NCBI GenBank assembly: GCA_030674155.1 | Contig: CM060322.1 | Span: 66,354,613 to 66,418,612 of the forward strand | From: Stramonita haemastoma | Lineage: Eukaryota; Mollusca; Gastropoda; Neogastropoda; Muricidae | Reading direction: 5' to 3' | DNA: 64,000 nucleotides | Part shown: piece by piece, positions 10,468 to 23,900 of the stretch | Layout of the letters: each line of letters opens with the position of its first letter | How positions within the stretch are numbered: position 1 is the stretch's first letter | Position numbers and translations under genes: made by a program | Notes under the pieces: generated by a model | What the model saw: the letters and a program-made list of their open reading frames with translations, nothing else | What the model was told of the DNA's origin: nothing | The model's database searches: none

Positions 10468-11339
10468 TCAGTATATCTTGTGTAACCGGGAACCCAGACA
10501 GGGATCAGACTGCATTCCTACTTACTACTCAGTGTAGACTGTTGTGTTCATTTTCTCTGATGCTTTCCTGTCACTTCACAGTGCAGGGTCTAGTCTTTTC
10601 TGCCAAGCTTTGGTCAGTATTTCCTTAAAGGATTAATGATAGGCTTTTCTCTAGTTCATTTCACATCTCTTAGTTTTTCTGACACATTTCCCATTTTTCT
10701 CTGTCATATATATATATAGCATATATATTGTAGCATTTGTGAGGAAGCTTCAGTAGATGTATATCATTGGATATTTCTTTCATTTGTTTTAACTGATTAG
10801 CTCTCTTCTGTATCATTTTCTTGTTTGATCCACAGATTTGTCTGAAGAGAATGCTAACACATTGCTTTCAGTCGTCATGTGTGTGTGAACTTAACAGTTT
10901 GCAAACCTCTCCCCCACCCCTACCCTCAAACACCCTTACCATGTAAAGACACACACATACATGCAATCGCATATATGCATACAAGCACATGTGTTGGGAA
11001 TTAGGGATGTGGAAGAGATTAAGAGATAGAGATATAAAGATGACAACTTTTATTTATTGGCGGTAATAGATTAGGCAGAATAACTTTATTAAAAAAATCT
11101 TACCCTCAGAGAGAGAGAAAGTTCAACAAAAAGATTTGTTTCCTTTGCAAGACTTCAAAATTCATTTTCAAAACCAGTGTTGAAGAGACGCATTTGTCAA
11201 CAGTAAACCCCTGTGGTAAGCCACACTCCCTTACACCCAAAAGTAAATCGGAATTCATTTCTTCCGGGGTTATCAAATGGGGATTCATAAAACCTTCACT
11301 CAAGGCATGAAAGTCCTTTTTAGAATGCACTCACACCCC
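10468..11339. other. No gene seen
   Basis: AT-rich sequence with a short (TA)n at about 10708 and a GAGA stretch at 11107. No frame is convincing. Confidence 0.5.
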
Positions 11340-11820
11340 ACACATTTGCACTCGCTCATGCATTTGTATGCGCACACATGCACGCATTCACGCAAGCATG
11401 CATGCCCGCAGGTATGCACACTTAACCACCCCCACACCACCACCTACTCACCCCAAGATGAGGACAAGACCCATAGTAGTGATGTGGGTGGCTGAGAAGT
11501 CCAAGCTGAAAAGCTTGTCCTCTTTGCTTTGCACTCTTGCACTTGCAAGCACAAACAGCACAATCATGAGCACATGCACACACGCATACACACATATATA
11601 CACACATGCACGCATACTTGCGAACACACACAAATCCACACACACTCATACAGACACATACATATGCACGCACGCATGCATGCACACATACCCACCTGCC
11701 TCACCCCCATCCTCACACCACCACCTACTCACCCCAGGAGGACAAGACCCACAGTAGTGATGTGGGTGGCTGAAAAGTCCGAGCTGAAAAGCTCGTCCTC
11801 TTCCCATATGTAATGGTCAG
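11340..11820. repeat. 278-bp imperfect tandem duplication with hairpin
   Basis: Two copies share 'cacctactcacccca', 'gtagtgatgtgggtggctga' (at about 11475 and 11753) and a small hairpin, separated by CA-rich DNA. The hairpins are CAAGCT-GAAA-AGCTTG at 11502-11517 and CGAGCT-GAAA-AGCTCG at 11780-11795. They differ by one compensatory pair. Frames through both copies read VVMWVAEKS(K/E)LKS, but no gene context is visible. Confidence 0.75.
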
Positions 11821-12493
11821 AAACGTCAAGCAAGTGCACAAAAAGAGAGCAAGTACCGCAAGCTCAGGCTCGAGAAAGCTCCTGTCGTGTTCTTAAGAAA
11901 ATGGCGCCTGGCCAGAGGCTCAGGGGAAATGTTTGGGGTCGTGTTTGTGTACACACAAACATGAACAAGCACGAGCACACACACACAAGTGGAATCCACA
12001 CTACATGAACACAGAGACACACACACACTTAAGGGATGGTGGGGGGGATGGACTTGCGATGCCTTGAGGGATGGGTTTGTGGTCCTTGGTTGATAGATCT
12101 TAGGGGGTGATCCTTTGGTGCTGGAGGGTCTTTGGAGGTGGGGGTTTATCACCGGGGTTGTGTTTTGGTCAACAAATTGCTTTGAACATAATGATCCGTT
12201 TTTCTTTCAAATAAAATTGTGTATTTGCAAGAAAACATTGGATGAGACTTTGGTTTCTCACCAACAAAATTTGTGTATACTACAATGAAGACTTGCACAC
12301 TTGCATGCATACTTGAATATACACACACACACATACACACATGTGGGCCTCAAGTGGAGTACACTACTAAGTAGAAAACATTGTCTTTCTTGTTAGGTGC
12401 ATGTCTTCTATACATGTGCAAGTTCAGCCTGCTGTAAAAGATGTATGCAGAACTGACATGTTCCTCAGGACAGAGTCAGTCACCTGCAAGTTG
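11821..12493. other. No gene seen
   Basis: Includes short CA-rich patches at 11950-12030 and 12320-12345. No frame or repeat could be supported. Confidence 0.5.
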
Positions 12494-12556
12494 GATTTTC
12501 TCTTTGTTGGCTTTTATTTTCTCTTTGTTGGCTTTAATTGTCTCTTTGTTGGCTTC
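12494..12556. repeat. Short tandem repeat, about 24 bp x 3
   Basis: 'tctctttgttggctt' occurs three times in a row with T-rich spacers. Confidence 0.85.
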
Positions 12557-14749
12557 TTCAGTAAGGGATTCAGTTTCTGATCAGAGTTTGAAAACATGCC
12601 TATACCTGTTAATTCAATGTTCTTACTCTATTTTTCTGGTAATAATCTTTCTCTCATAGTGACAACTGTCACCATCTTTCAGTGAGAAGTTTGTCAGCTA
12701 AAGTGATCTTTTTGATTTTCTTTGGCTGCTCCATTTTCTTTTACCAGAAAAAAAGTATCTAGTCTCAGCCGTGTCTGGCCTCCCCATCATTGCACAAGAT
12801 TCCCCTGACAAAGCCAAACTGTACAGTCCTTTAATCAGTCAGTTTTCCTTCTTACAGCTGAGTTGACCATTTTCTACAACATGTTGATAAAAGCTTTATT
12901 TCATGATAAGATATAATGGATCAGCTCCCTTTCTCATCAAAATTGTCTTTTTTCAAGAAAATGTCTGTCCAAAAAGGTAATTGAAACATAAACACATTTG
13001 AAAGCACAAGTGAAGACGAGAAAAAGACGAACTCTGTTTGACACATGACATTAAAGATGTTGCTGAATTTGTTATTTATTCCCCTAAAGTCACAGCCATA
13101 CTGTCTGACGGACTGACTTAATTAATAGTAATGCTACACACAGCGGACATGAAGCTATACCTGCAGTGACTGAATACAATTGGTAGTGTGACTTAGCTAC
13201 ATGATTCTGCAGTGGTTTAAAGAGAGGTACATAACCATGTAGCACTGAACTCTGAACTCTGAACGATTTTATTGTAGAAGGCCACGGACCCATTACAATT
13301 TCACACACTCGCTATCCCCCCCCCCCCCCTCCCCCCACACATTAATTTCGTTCTCAATCCTTTCCAAGAATGCACCTGAAAACACTTCCAAGCACAACGA
13401 TTATAACATTCACTTGTGGTATTAGCATACATCTGATTAGAATGTTTGCAACATTTTAGACTAAACATAAATTTAGTAACTAAATAAATAAATGAATGAA
13501 TAACAAAAATTGATTAGAGAATTGATAATTAGGGCACAAATTGTACACAGAGTAGCATAAGACACTGAAACAACTTGAGAAATACGTTAATCATTTTGCT
13601 ACAGCCATCATTTTAAAGCAGAACGCCTTTTGTTGGAATGATATATGAATCGTCCTAAGCACTGTAGACCTAAAAACAGGCCTGTGTAGGTCTCCAGAAA
13701 TCTCAACTCTATTCTTTTATCACATCTTTCATTAGACTGCTTTTTCTAGGCTGCTTTCTTTTTTCTCTGAAGATTACTAAGAATATGATCATTCATTAGT
13801 CTCTGATGGATACAGTCTTATGCTCTCTTTTTCTTTTGCCTTACTCATGTGTTTGAAAAAAGTTATTTTGTTAAAGAGTGGAATGTTTAGAATAGATGTG
13901 TTATCAGATAGGTTTTGGTGGTGGGTGATCTCAGATGTGGCATGGTATGGTCCTGTGTTCACGTCAGCATGGAGGACCTCACAGAAAGCTGACCAGGAGT
14001 CAAAACGAGTAGATGATAGAGAGATCAGAAACATGAAAACATTCAGCAACATACCAGTAGATAATAGAGTGTTCAGAATTGTGAACAGACTCAACAACAT
14101 ACTTGTGGATATTTTTTTTTTTGGGAAGGGGGGGTGGAGGGAGGGGAGGTTGTTAGCACCTGATTATTTCAGGCCAAAAGTTCTTGAAGAGGGTTAGTAG
14201 CTGGTGAAATGACCTGTAGACACAGCTGGGGAAGGTGACATTTCAAGGAGACCAAGTCTCTGTGACTTTTCAAAAATTGTATTCATTTTAGAACTCTGTT
14301 TTAACTTCCCCCTCCCCCACCCCCCTCCCTCCACTATGTTTTACAGATTTGGGTTCTAAAATCTGTATTCATACTTTTCAGGGCCAGATGACTCTTTCAT
14401 GTATAAGAAGCCAGGTTTGTAGACATGTTGCTTTGGAAGGTCGACTGTCATCCCATTGTATGGAGTGTTGATCGTTTGTGTCGTCCTGACTATTCTGCAT
14501 GTTGTCTGCTTAAGTATTGTCATCCCATTTGTTGGCTTTATACAGCAAACATCCTTTCATCTCTGAAATTTAGACTGTCTGAGTCGAGCATGTTTCTGCT
14601 CCAGTTTCTGTGAAAGTTTTCTCTTTGTGCTTCTGTTGGAAAATCTCTTCTGTAAGGACTGCAGTCTTCACATGGTTGTGTTTCTGCAAGGTTTTCACAG
14701 CACTCCTTTTTTCCAGCACTGTCTGTGACTGACAGTACTAAGGACGGGT
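12557..14749. other. No gene seen; C-runs
   Basis: Mixed AT-rich sequence. Runs of C lie at 13317-13335 and C-rich DNA at 14310-14330. A 125-codon frame at 13820-14197 has no recognisable domain and overlaps a comparable frame on the other strand, so I do not call it. Confidence 0.5.
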
Positions 14750-14812
14750 CTGCAGTGTGTCTGTGGCACTCCAGTTCTTCCTGTGTGTCTGTGGCACTCC
14801 AGTTCTTCCTGA
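14750..14812. repeat. 27-bp tandem duplication
   Basis: 'gtctgtggcactccagttct' occurs at 14758 and 14785. Confidence 0.85.
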
Positions 14813-15202
14813 GTTTCTCTCCCTTTCTTTCTGCCATCCTGTCTACCCCCCCCCCCCACTTTGTCCTTTGTGTTTTGGTTGTGACATGTAGGAAAATATG
14901 GATACAGTCTTAGAGTGAAGTGGAAAAGTGACAGTGAGTGTGTGTTTGTGTGTGTTTGTCTGTTTAAACAGCCAGTCATCTGTTGTGGCTGGTGGTTGCC
15001 AAAGGTGGTCATAGCCAGGGAGTGGGGACAAGCTCCCCTGCCTAGAAAGTGCTCCTTAGGCCTGTGTCTCTAGTAGCCCAGAAAACCAAAGCCCAACTCT
15101 TGTTCTTCCTCTGTTGCTTAGCCTTGAACAGTCTAGGCCCAGTAGGACTGTTTCACTGATAGGAAAACTGGTTAAATTAAGAGTGCAGGGTTTTTTTCTA
15201 AA

Positions 15203-15220
15203 GGGGGGGGGGGGGGGGGG
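15203..15220. repeat. Homopolymer of 18 G
   Basis: Uninterrupted G-run, one of several long G/C runs in the window. Confidence 0.95.
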
Positions 15221-15567
15221 CAGGTGCAATAACTTGTTAGCCTGGGAAAGTGGTTATCCTGAAAGGCAGTTTTCGGCTGGGGATGGGGAGGTAGTATGTG
15301 GCCGGTATATAGTGGCCGATAATAGTAGCAGCCAGCATAAGAACATCCCTAGTTCTGCCCTTGTTCAAAGCAGACAGCTGTCAGTGCAGTCAGCATCCTG
15401 GATAGATGCTTTTACACATCAGCTTCCAATGCTTTCTACACACCAGCTATGACTGAACCTTGTCTGCAAGTTTTTTTGTTTTTTGTTTTTTTGTGTGGTG
15501 ATTTTCTGATTTGGTTTGAAAGTCACTTCAGCCAGTTGTATCGAACTCTTCTACAGGGAACTGCTGT

Positions 15568-15885
15568 GAAACATCAGACAGGGGTGGGTGTGAACTGCTG
15601 TGACACATCAGACAGGAGTGGGTGTGAACTGCTATAACACATCAGACAGGAGTGGGTGTGAACTGCTGTGCACATTCAGCTTCCTCCACACATGTCAGAC
15701 ATGGATCAGTTGTCCATGTGTCAGTGTTCCATTGTCCATGTGTCAGTGTTCCATTGTCCAGTGTCAGTGTTCCATTGTCCACGTGTCAGTGTTCCATTGT
15801 CCATGTGTCAGTGTTCCAGTGTCTATGTGTCAGTGTTCCAGTTTCCCCTGTGTTAGTGTTCCATTGTCCATGTGTCAGCAAGTGT
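15568..15885. repeat. Two adjacent minisatellites (33 bp x 3; about 21 bp x 8-9)
   Basis: 15568-15668 holds three copies of a unit containing 'acatcagacaggagtgggtg' followed by 'tgaactgct'. 15705-15885 holds eight or nine copies of a unit close to 'tccatgtgtcagtgttccat', some missing 1-3 nt. Frames through it give VSVFHCPC-like repeats, which I treat as artefact. Confidence 0.92.
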
Positions 15886-15956
15886 GACTTACCCATGAAA
15901 AACAGGCAACCTTCCTGTATATGTGGCACACCATCTATTCCCTCGTGAGTGTATGT

Positions 15957-16012
15957 ATATGTGTGTTTGTGTGTGTGTTTGTGTGTGAGTGAGTGTATGA
16001 GTGTGCTTGTGT

Positions 16013-16052
<40 letters not shown>

Positions 16053-16125
16053 TTGTGTGTGTGTGTGTGTGTGTGTGCGTGCATGTGTTTTGTGTGTGTG
16101 TGTGTTTGTGTATGTGTGCGTGTGA
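15957..16125. repeat. (TG)n-rich tract
   Basis: About 170 bp of imperfect TG repeats. Confidence 0.95.
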
Positions 16126-16169
16126 ATACATTTATTTGTTGAAATGGTGTTGTGCACAAAAGTCAATTA

Positions 16170-16235
16170 CCTTTTTTATTTTTTGCAGGACTTGTGCATC
16201 AAGAAGCTGAAGACATCTGAGGATGGGGGAAGACT
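16170..16235 (+). other. Exon-like block behind a strong 3' splice site
   Basis: A pyrimidine tract 'ccttttttattttttgcag' ends at 16188. The downstream frame reads DLCIKKLKTSEDGGRL before a run of 20 G at 16236-16255. The composition differs from the surrounding repeats. It could be the first recognisable exon of the unit that contains array A, or chance; no donor is obvious. Confidence 0.3.
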
Positions 16236-16344
16236 GGGGGGGGGGGGGGGGGGGGTGGTATGCAGCAAATGTTATGTATTATATTTATTTATTTATCTAT
16301 TTATTCTTTTATATCTTTATTTAGTTTTTTTTAAATTTCATTTT

Positions 16345-16672
16345 ATTCTTTTATATCAAGGATAATGGGATAAGCACTTTTGTGCTTTTTTTACATACAG
16401 TCCCCGTATGTATGCAGTTTTGTAAGTGTCATCTGTTCCCACCAGCACACAATGGCCTACTCTTACAAAAAGCAGAACAGGATTTAATGTGCGCGTAAGA
16501 TGTTCTGCATGCGTTGACTCATTGGGTCTCACTTTAGAGTCTCACCCGCAGGACTTTGGGGGAGAGTGGAGTCAGCATTGATGTTAACTCCAGGAGAAAA
16601 ATCTCCTTGAACGGGAATCAAATTCAGGTCGTCAAATTGTGAGCACAATGTTCTCACCACTAGGCTAATAGA
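16345..16672 (-). mobile_element. SINE-A, near full length
   Basis: Runs from the 3' end 'caaggataatgggataagca' (+ strand) to the tRNA-like head near 16672 ('cctagtggtgagaacattgt' on the minus strand). It stands directly in front of array A, whose units each begin with a degraded SINE-A. Confidence 0.85.
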
Positions 16673-17445
16673 ATAAGTCCTGATGTACTTTTTTGCATCC
16701 AGTCCCCATGTGCAGGCACTATTGTAAATTTTGTCATCTGTTTCCACTGGCACACAATAGCCTACTCTTTTCAAAAGAACAGGATTTAATGTGTGCGCAT
16801 GATGTTTTGCATGCCTGGCCTGAGTTTATAGTCTCAACAGAAGGATTTTTGGAAGAGTTGTGGACATTATGTACATCTATGTTCATTCTGTGAGTTGCAA
16901 GGTTGGTGTGTAGAGACTGTGGAAGACAGGACTGGGAGGAAACAGTTAAGATTCTTGCAGAGGTAATTACATGGCAGTCATTGTCCCCCACTTTCCACTG
17001 CTCTCAGACACTGGTACTTAAGCCTGATGATGTAATCTTAGCTCACGCACTTACCCCATAAAAGGGTCCGCTTTCATGTGCTCAAGATAGCATGGCGTCC
17101 CTTCCACTGTTACAGTGGAGAAAAGTGATCACATGGATTTTAATTTCCAACTTTTCAGTGCTTTGTGATATGTTTGCAGAATTCTTCAGCACTATATTCA
17201 GGTGTATTCAATGCAGTGTTCTCTTGTTGTGAGGAAGTAAATTTGAATCAATATGTTTGATATGTGTAGGCATTTTAACAAAAAATAACAGCTGGATTGG
17301 ATGTTCAGGTTGCTCTTTTTTGTTTAGTATTGAGTGGTAATTTTTGCACCAGTGACATAAATTGATCACAATTTTTCTTCTGAAATGAGATAAATTTGAT
17401 TTGTGTCATGACATGACAGTGTACTGACGATGGTTTTAGTTGCAG

Positions 17446-17506
17446 TCCCAGGGTTCCCATACCAAAGCAACCAGAAAATCAGGTGGCAGGCACGTTTTTA
17501 TCAGGG
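17446..17506 (+). other. Array A block A2, exon-like (first of nine intact copies)
   Basis: 61 nt between 'gttgcag' and 'gtaagtg'. Copies of 61 nt with AG and GT kept lie at 17446-17506, 18442-18502, 19437-19497, 21052-21112, 22032-22092, 23509-23569 and 24406-24466. Copies of 62 nt lie at 25377-25438 and 26369-26430. The donor is deleted in the unit at 20541, and the acceptor is lost at 27916. One frame gives SQGS(H/R)TKATRKSGGWHIF, but 61 is not a multiple of three, so serial inclusion would shift frame. Confidence 0.5.
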
Positions 17507-17894
17507 GTAAGTGCTGTGTGTGTGTTTGTGTGTGAGTGCATTTATTTAGTTAATTAATTTTTTAAAATTTCTTTTTGTTCAGGATAATAGAATTAGCACT
17601 AATGTGCTTTTTTACATCCAAGCTCACACAGATCCACAGTTTATAGTCTCATCTGGAGGACATTTGGGGAAGGTGGAGTCAGCACTGATGTTAACTCCAA
17701 GAGAAAAAAACTTTGTCATCTTTTCCTACTGGTGCACAATAGCCTACTGTTTTGAAAAGCAGAACGGGATTTAATGTGTGCACATGATGTTTTGCATGCA
17801 TTCACACATGGCATTGGTTTTAAAGTTCCTCAGAAGAACTTTTGAGATAGTTGTGGACATTGTGTACATACGTGATTATTCTGTGAGTTGCAAG

Positions 17895-17956
17895 GTTGGT
17901 GTGTAGAGACTGTGGAAGACAGGACTGGGAGGAAAACAGTCAAGATTCTGGCAGAG
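17895..17956 (+). other. Array A block A1, exon-like (one of several copies)
   Basis: 62 nt between 'gttgcaag' and 'gtaatt'. Other copies: 16902-16962, 18892-18953, 19875-19936, 21485-21546 and 22478-22539, with weaker ones further on. The same block stands alone at 41334-41395. The upstream polypyrimidine tract is weak, so the acceptor is less convincing than that of A2. Confidence 0.4.
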
Positions 17957-20900
17957 GTAATTACATGGCAGTCATTGTCCACCCACTTTCCACTGCTCTC
18001 AGACACTGGTACTTAAGCCCTGATGATGTAATCTTAGCTCACGCACTTACCCCATAAAAGGGTCCGCTTTCATGTGCTCAAGATAGCATGGCGTCCCTTC
18101 CACTGTTACAGTGGAGAAAAGTGATCACATGGATTTTAATTTCCAACTTTTCAGTGCTTTGTGATATGTTTGCAGAATTCTTCAGCACTATATTCAGGTG
18201 TATTCAATGCAGTGTTCTCTTGTTGTGAGGAAGTAAATTTGAATCAATATGTTTGATATGTGTAGGCATTTTAACAAAAAATAACAGCTGGATTGGATGT
18301 TCAGGTTGCTCTTTTTTGTTTAGTATTGAGTGGTAATTTTTGCACCAGTGACATAAATTGATCACAATTTTTCTTCTGAAATGAGATAAATTTGATTTGT
18401 GTCATGACATGACAGTGTACTGACGATGGTTTTAGTTGCAGTCCCAGGGTTCCCATACCAAAGCAACCAGAAAATCAGGTGGCAGGCACGTTTTTATCAG
18501 GGGTAAGTGCTGTGTGTGTGTTTGTGTGTGAGTGCATTTATTTAGTTAATTAATTTTTTAAAATTTCTTTTTGTTCAGGATAATTAGAATTAGCACTAAT
18601 GTGCTTTTTTACATCCAAGCTCACACAGATCCACAGTTTATAGTCTCATCTGGAGGACATTTGGGGAAGGTGGAGTCAGCACTGATGTTAACTCCAAGAG
18701 AAAAAAACTTTGTCATCTTTTCCTACTGGTGCACAATAGCCTACTGTTTTGAAAAGCAGAACGGGATTTAATGTGTGCACATGATGTTTTGCATGCATTC
18801 ACACATGGCATTGGTTTAAAGTTCCCTCAGAAGAACTTTTGAGATAGTTGTGGACATTGTGTACATACGTGATTATTCTGTGAGTTGCAAGGTTGGTGTG
18901 TAGAGACTGTGGAAGACAGGACTGGGAGGAAGACAGTCAGGACCGTGGCAGAGGTAATTACATGGCAGTCATTGTCACCCATTTTCCACTGCTCTCAGAC
19001 GCTGGTACTTGAACCCTAATGATGTAATCTTAGCTCACGCACTTACCGCATGGAAGGGTCTGCTTTCCTGCGCTCAAGATAGCAAGGCGTGCTTTCCACT
19101 GTTACAGTGGAGAAAAATGATCACATGGATTTTAATTTCCAACTTTTCAGTGCTTTGTGATATGTTTGCAGAATTCTTCAGTGCTATATTCAGGTGCATT
19201 TAATGCAGTGTTCTCCTGTTGTGAAGAAGTAAATCTGAATCAATATGTTTGATCTGTGTAAGAGTTTTAACAAAAAATAACAGCTGGATTGGATGTTCAG
19301 GTTACTCTTCTTTAGCTAGTATCGAGTGGTAATTTTTGCACCAGTGATATAAATTAATCGCAATTTTGTTTCTGAATTCAGATGAATATAATTTGTGAGA
19401 TGACATGACATTGTACTGACGATTGTTTTAGTTGCAGTCCCAGGGTTCCCGTACTAAAGCAACCAGAAAATCAGGTGGCTGGCACATTTTTATTAGGGTA
19501 AGTGCTGTGTGTGTGTGCGTTTATTTATTAAAAAAATTTTTTGTTTCTTTCTTTGATATTGAGAACAATAGAATAAGCACTGATGTGCTTTTTTACATCC
19601 AGTCTCACATAGATCCTCAGTTAATAGTCTCATCTGATGGACTTTTGGAGAGAGTGGAGTAAGCACTGATGTTAACTCCAGGAGAAAAAAACTTTGTCAT
19701 CTGTTCCCACTGGTACACAATAGCCTACTGATTTGATAAGCAGAACGGGATTTAATGTGTTGGCATGATGTTTTGCATGCATTGACACATGGGCTTGGTT
19801 TATAGTCTCATCAGAAGAACTTTTCAGATAGTTGTGGACATTGTGTACATACATGTTGCTTGTGTGAGTTGCAAGGTTGGTGTGTAGAGACTGTGGAAGA
19901 CAGGACAGGGAGGAAGACATCAGGATTCTGGCAGAGGTAATTACATGGCAGTCATTGTCACCCACTTTCCACTGCTCTCAGACGCTGGTAATTAAGCCTT
20001 GATGATCTAATCTTAGCTCATGCACATACCCATGGAAGGGTCCGCTTTCTGCGCTCAAGATAACATGGTGTCCTTTCCACAGTTACAGTGGAGAAAAGTG
20101 ATCACATGGATTTTAATTTCCAACTTTTCAGTGCTTTTTCATATGGTTGTGGAATTCTTCAGCGCTATATTCAGGTGTATTCAATGCAGTGTTCTCTTGT
20201 TGTGAAGAAGTAAATTTGAATTAATATGTTTGATCTGCATAGTAGTTTTAACAAAAAATAACAGCTGGATTGGATGTTCAGGTTGCTCTTCTTTGTTTAG
20301 TATTGAGGGGTAATTTTTGCACCAGTGACATCAATTGATCACAATTTTGCTTCTGAATTGAGATAAATGTGATTTGTGACATGACATAACATTGTACTGA
20401 TCATAGTTTTTGTTGCAGTCCCAGGGTTCCCATATCAAAGCAACCAAGAAAATCAGGTGGCTGGCACATTTTTATTAGTGCTGTGTGTGTGTTTGTGTGT
20501 CTGTGTAAGTTTTTTTTAAAAAGTATTTAGTTTCCTTCTTTTATATTGAGGATAATAGAATAAGCACTCGTGTGGGTTTTTTTACATCCAGTCTCACACG
20601 GATCCTTGGTTTATAGTCTCATCTGAAGGACTTTTTGAGAGAGTGGAGTCAGCACTGATGTTAACTTCAGGAGATAAAAACTTTGTCATCTGTTCCCACT
20701 GGTGCACAATAGTCTACTGTTTTGAAAAGCAGAACAGGATTTCATGTGTTGGCATGATGTTTTGCATGCATTCACACATGGCCTTGGTTTATAGGCTCAT
20801 CAGAAGAACTTTTGGGATAGTTGTGGACATTGTGTACATACATGTTGATTCTGTGAGTTGTTTTCAGTTGCATGGGAGTTTTAACAAAAATTAACAGCTG

Positions 20901-23900
20901 GATTGGATGTTCAGGCTGCTCTTCTTTGTTTAGTATTGAGTGGTAACTTTTGCACCAGTGACATACATTGATTGCAATTTTGCTTCTGAATTGAGATAAA
21001 TTTGATTTGTGACATAATATGACATTGTACTGATGATGGTTCTTGTTGCAGTCCCAGGGTTCCCATATCAAAGCAACCAGAAAATCAGGTGGTTGGCATA
21101 TTTTTTTAAGGGGTAAGTGCTGTGTGTATGTGTGCGTTTATTTGTTAATTTTTTTTAATTCTTTTATATCGAAGATAATAGAATAAGCACTGATGTGCTT
21201 TTTTACATCCAGTGTAACATGGATCCTCAGTTTATAGTCTCATCTGAAGGACTTTTGGAGAGAGTGGAGTCAGCACTTATGTTAACTCCAGGAGAAAAAA
21301 CTTTGTCATTTGTTCCCACTGATGCACAATAGCCTACTTTTTTGAAAAGCAGAAGGGGATTTAATGTGTGCGCATGATATTTTGCATGCATTCACACATG
21401 GCCTTGGTTTATATTTCCATCAGAAGAACTTTTGGAATAGCTGTGGACATTGTGTATATACATGTTGATTCTGTGAGTTGCTAGGTTGGTGCATGGAGAC
21501 AGTGGAAGACAAGACTGGGAGGAAGACAGACAGGATTCTGACAGAGGTAATTACACGGCAGTCGTTTTCCCCCACTTTCCACTACTCTCAGACGCTGGTA
21601 CTTGAGCCCTGATGATCTAATCTTAGCTCACAGACTCACCACATGGAAGGGTCCACTTTCCTGCGCTTAAGATAGCATGGCATCTCTTTCACTATTACAG
21701 TGGAGAAAAGTAATCACATGGATTTTAATTTCCAACTTTTCAGTGTTTTGTGAAATATTTGCGGAATTCTTCAGCGCTATATTCAGGTGTATTCAATGCA
21801 GTGTTCTCTTGTTGTGAAGAAGTAAATCTGAATCGATATGTTTGATCTGCGTAGGAGTTTTAACAAAAAATAACAGCTGGATTGAATGTTCAGGTTGCTC
21901 TTGTTTGTTTAGTATTGAGTGGTAATTTTTGCACCAGTGACATAAATTGATCGCAATTTTGCTTCTGAATTGAGATAAATTTGATTTGTGACATGACATG
22001 ACATTCTACCAAATGATGGCTTTTGTTGCAGTCCCTGGGTTCTCGTACCAAAGCAACCAGAAAATGAGGTGTCTGGCACATTTTTATTAGGGGTAAGTGC
22101 TCTGTGTGTGTGTGTGCGTTTATTTATTTATTTTTTTTATTATTCTTTTATACCGAGGATAATAGAATAAGCACTGCTGTGCTTTTTTTTTTACATCCAG
22201 TCTAACATAGATCCTCAGTTTATAGTCTCATCTGAAGGACTTTTTAAGAGAGTGGAGTCAGCACTGATGTTAACTCCAAGAGAAAAAAACTTTGTCAGCT
22301 TTTCCCACTGGTACACTTTTTCACTGGTACACTACTGTTTTGAAAAGTAGAACAGGATTTAATGTGCGAATGATATTTTGCATGCATTCACACATGGCCT
22401 TGGTTTATAGTCTCATCAGAACTTTTGGGATAGTTATGGACATTGTGTACATGCATGTTGATTCTGTGAGTTGCAAGGTTGGTGTGTTGAGACAGTGGAA
22501 GGCAAGACTGTGAGGAAGACAGTCAGGGTTCTGGCAGAGGTAATTACACGGTAGTCATTGTCACCCACTTTCCACTGCTGGCACATTTTTATTAACGGTA
22601 AGTGCTCTGTGTGTGTGTGCATTTATTCATTTAAAAAAAAAAAATCTTTTATATCAAGGATAACAGAATAAGCACTGATGTGCTTTTTTACATCTAATCT
22701 CACATGGATCTTCAGTTTATAGTCTCACCTGATGGACTTTTTGAGAGAGTGGAGTCAGCACCACACTCCAGGAGAAAAAAACATTGTCATCTGTTCCTGC
22801 TGGTACACAACAGCCTACTGTTTTGAAAAGCAGAACAGGATTTAATTTGTTTGCATGATGTTTTGCATGCATTCACACATGGCCTTGGTTTATAGACTCA
22901 TCAAAAGAACTTTTGGGATAGTTGTGGACATTGTGTACATACATGTTTATTTTGTGAATTGAAAGGGTTGGTGCGTTGAAACAGTGGAAGACAAGACTGG
23001 GAGGAAGACAGTCAGGATTCTGAAAGAGGTAATTACACGGTAGTCATTGTTCTCCACTTTCTCAGACGCTGGTACTTGAGCCCTGATGATCTAATCTTAG
23101 CTCATGCACTTACCGCAGTCTGCTTTCCTGCGCTCAAGATAGCATGGCGTCCGTTCCACTGTTACAGTGGAGAAAAGTGATCCTATGGGTTATAATTTCC
23201 AACTTTTCAGTGCTTTGTGATATGTTTGCGGAATTCTTCAGCGCTATATTCATGTGTATTCAATGCAGTGTTCTCTTGTTGTTGTGAAGAAGTAAATTTG
23301 AATTAGTATTTAATTCTGCGTAGGAGTTATAAAAAAAACAAAAACAGCTGGATTGGATGTTCATGTCAGGTTGAACTTCTTTGTTTAGTATTGAGAGTGG
23401 TAATTTTTGCGCCAGTGACATACACTGATCGCAATTGTGCTTCTGAATTCAGATAAATTTGATTTGTGACCTAACATGACATTCTGCTGATAATGGTTTT
23501 TGTTGCAGTCCCAGCGTTCCCATACCAAAGCAACTGGAAAATCAGGTGGCTGGCAAATTTTTATTAAGTGTAAGTGCTCTGTGTGTCTGTGTGTGTGTGT
23601 GTGTGGTTATTTATTTATTTAAAAAAAAATCTTTTATATAAAGGATTATAGAATAAACACTGATGTGCTTTTTTACATTCAGTCTCACACGGATCCTTGG
23701 TTTATAGTCTCATCTGAAAGACTTTTGTGGCGAGTGGAGTCAGCACTGATGTTAACTCCAGGAGAAAAAAACTTTGACATCTGTTCCCACTGGTACACAA
23801 TAGCCTACTGATTTGAAAAGCAGAAGGGGATTTAATGTGTGCGCATGATTTTTCCATGCATTCACACATGGGCTTGGTTTATAGTCTAATCAGAAGAACT

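Noticed and set aside
13820..14197. 125-codon plus-strand frame and 103-codon frame on the opposite strand
   Set aside because: No recognisable domain, overlapping open frames on both strands and a G-rich end; chance is the simplest reading.
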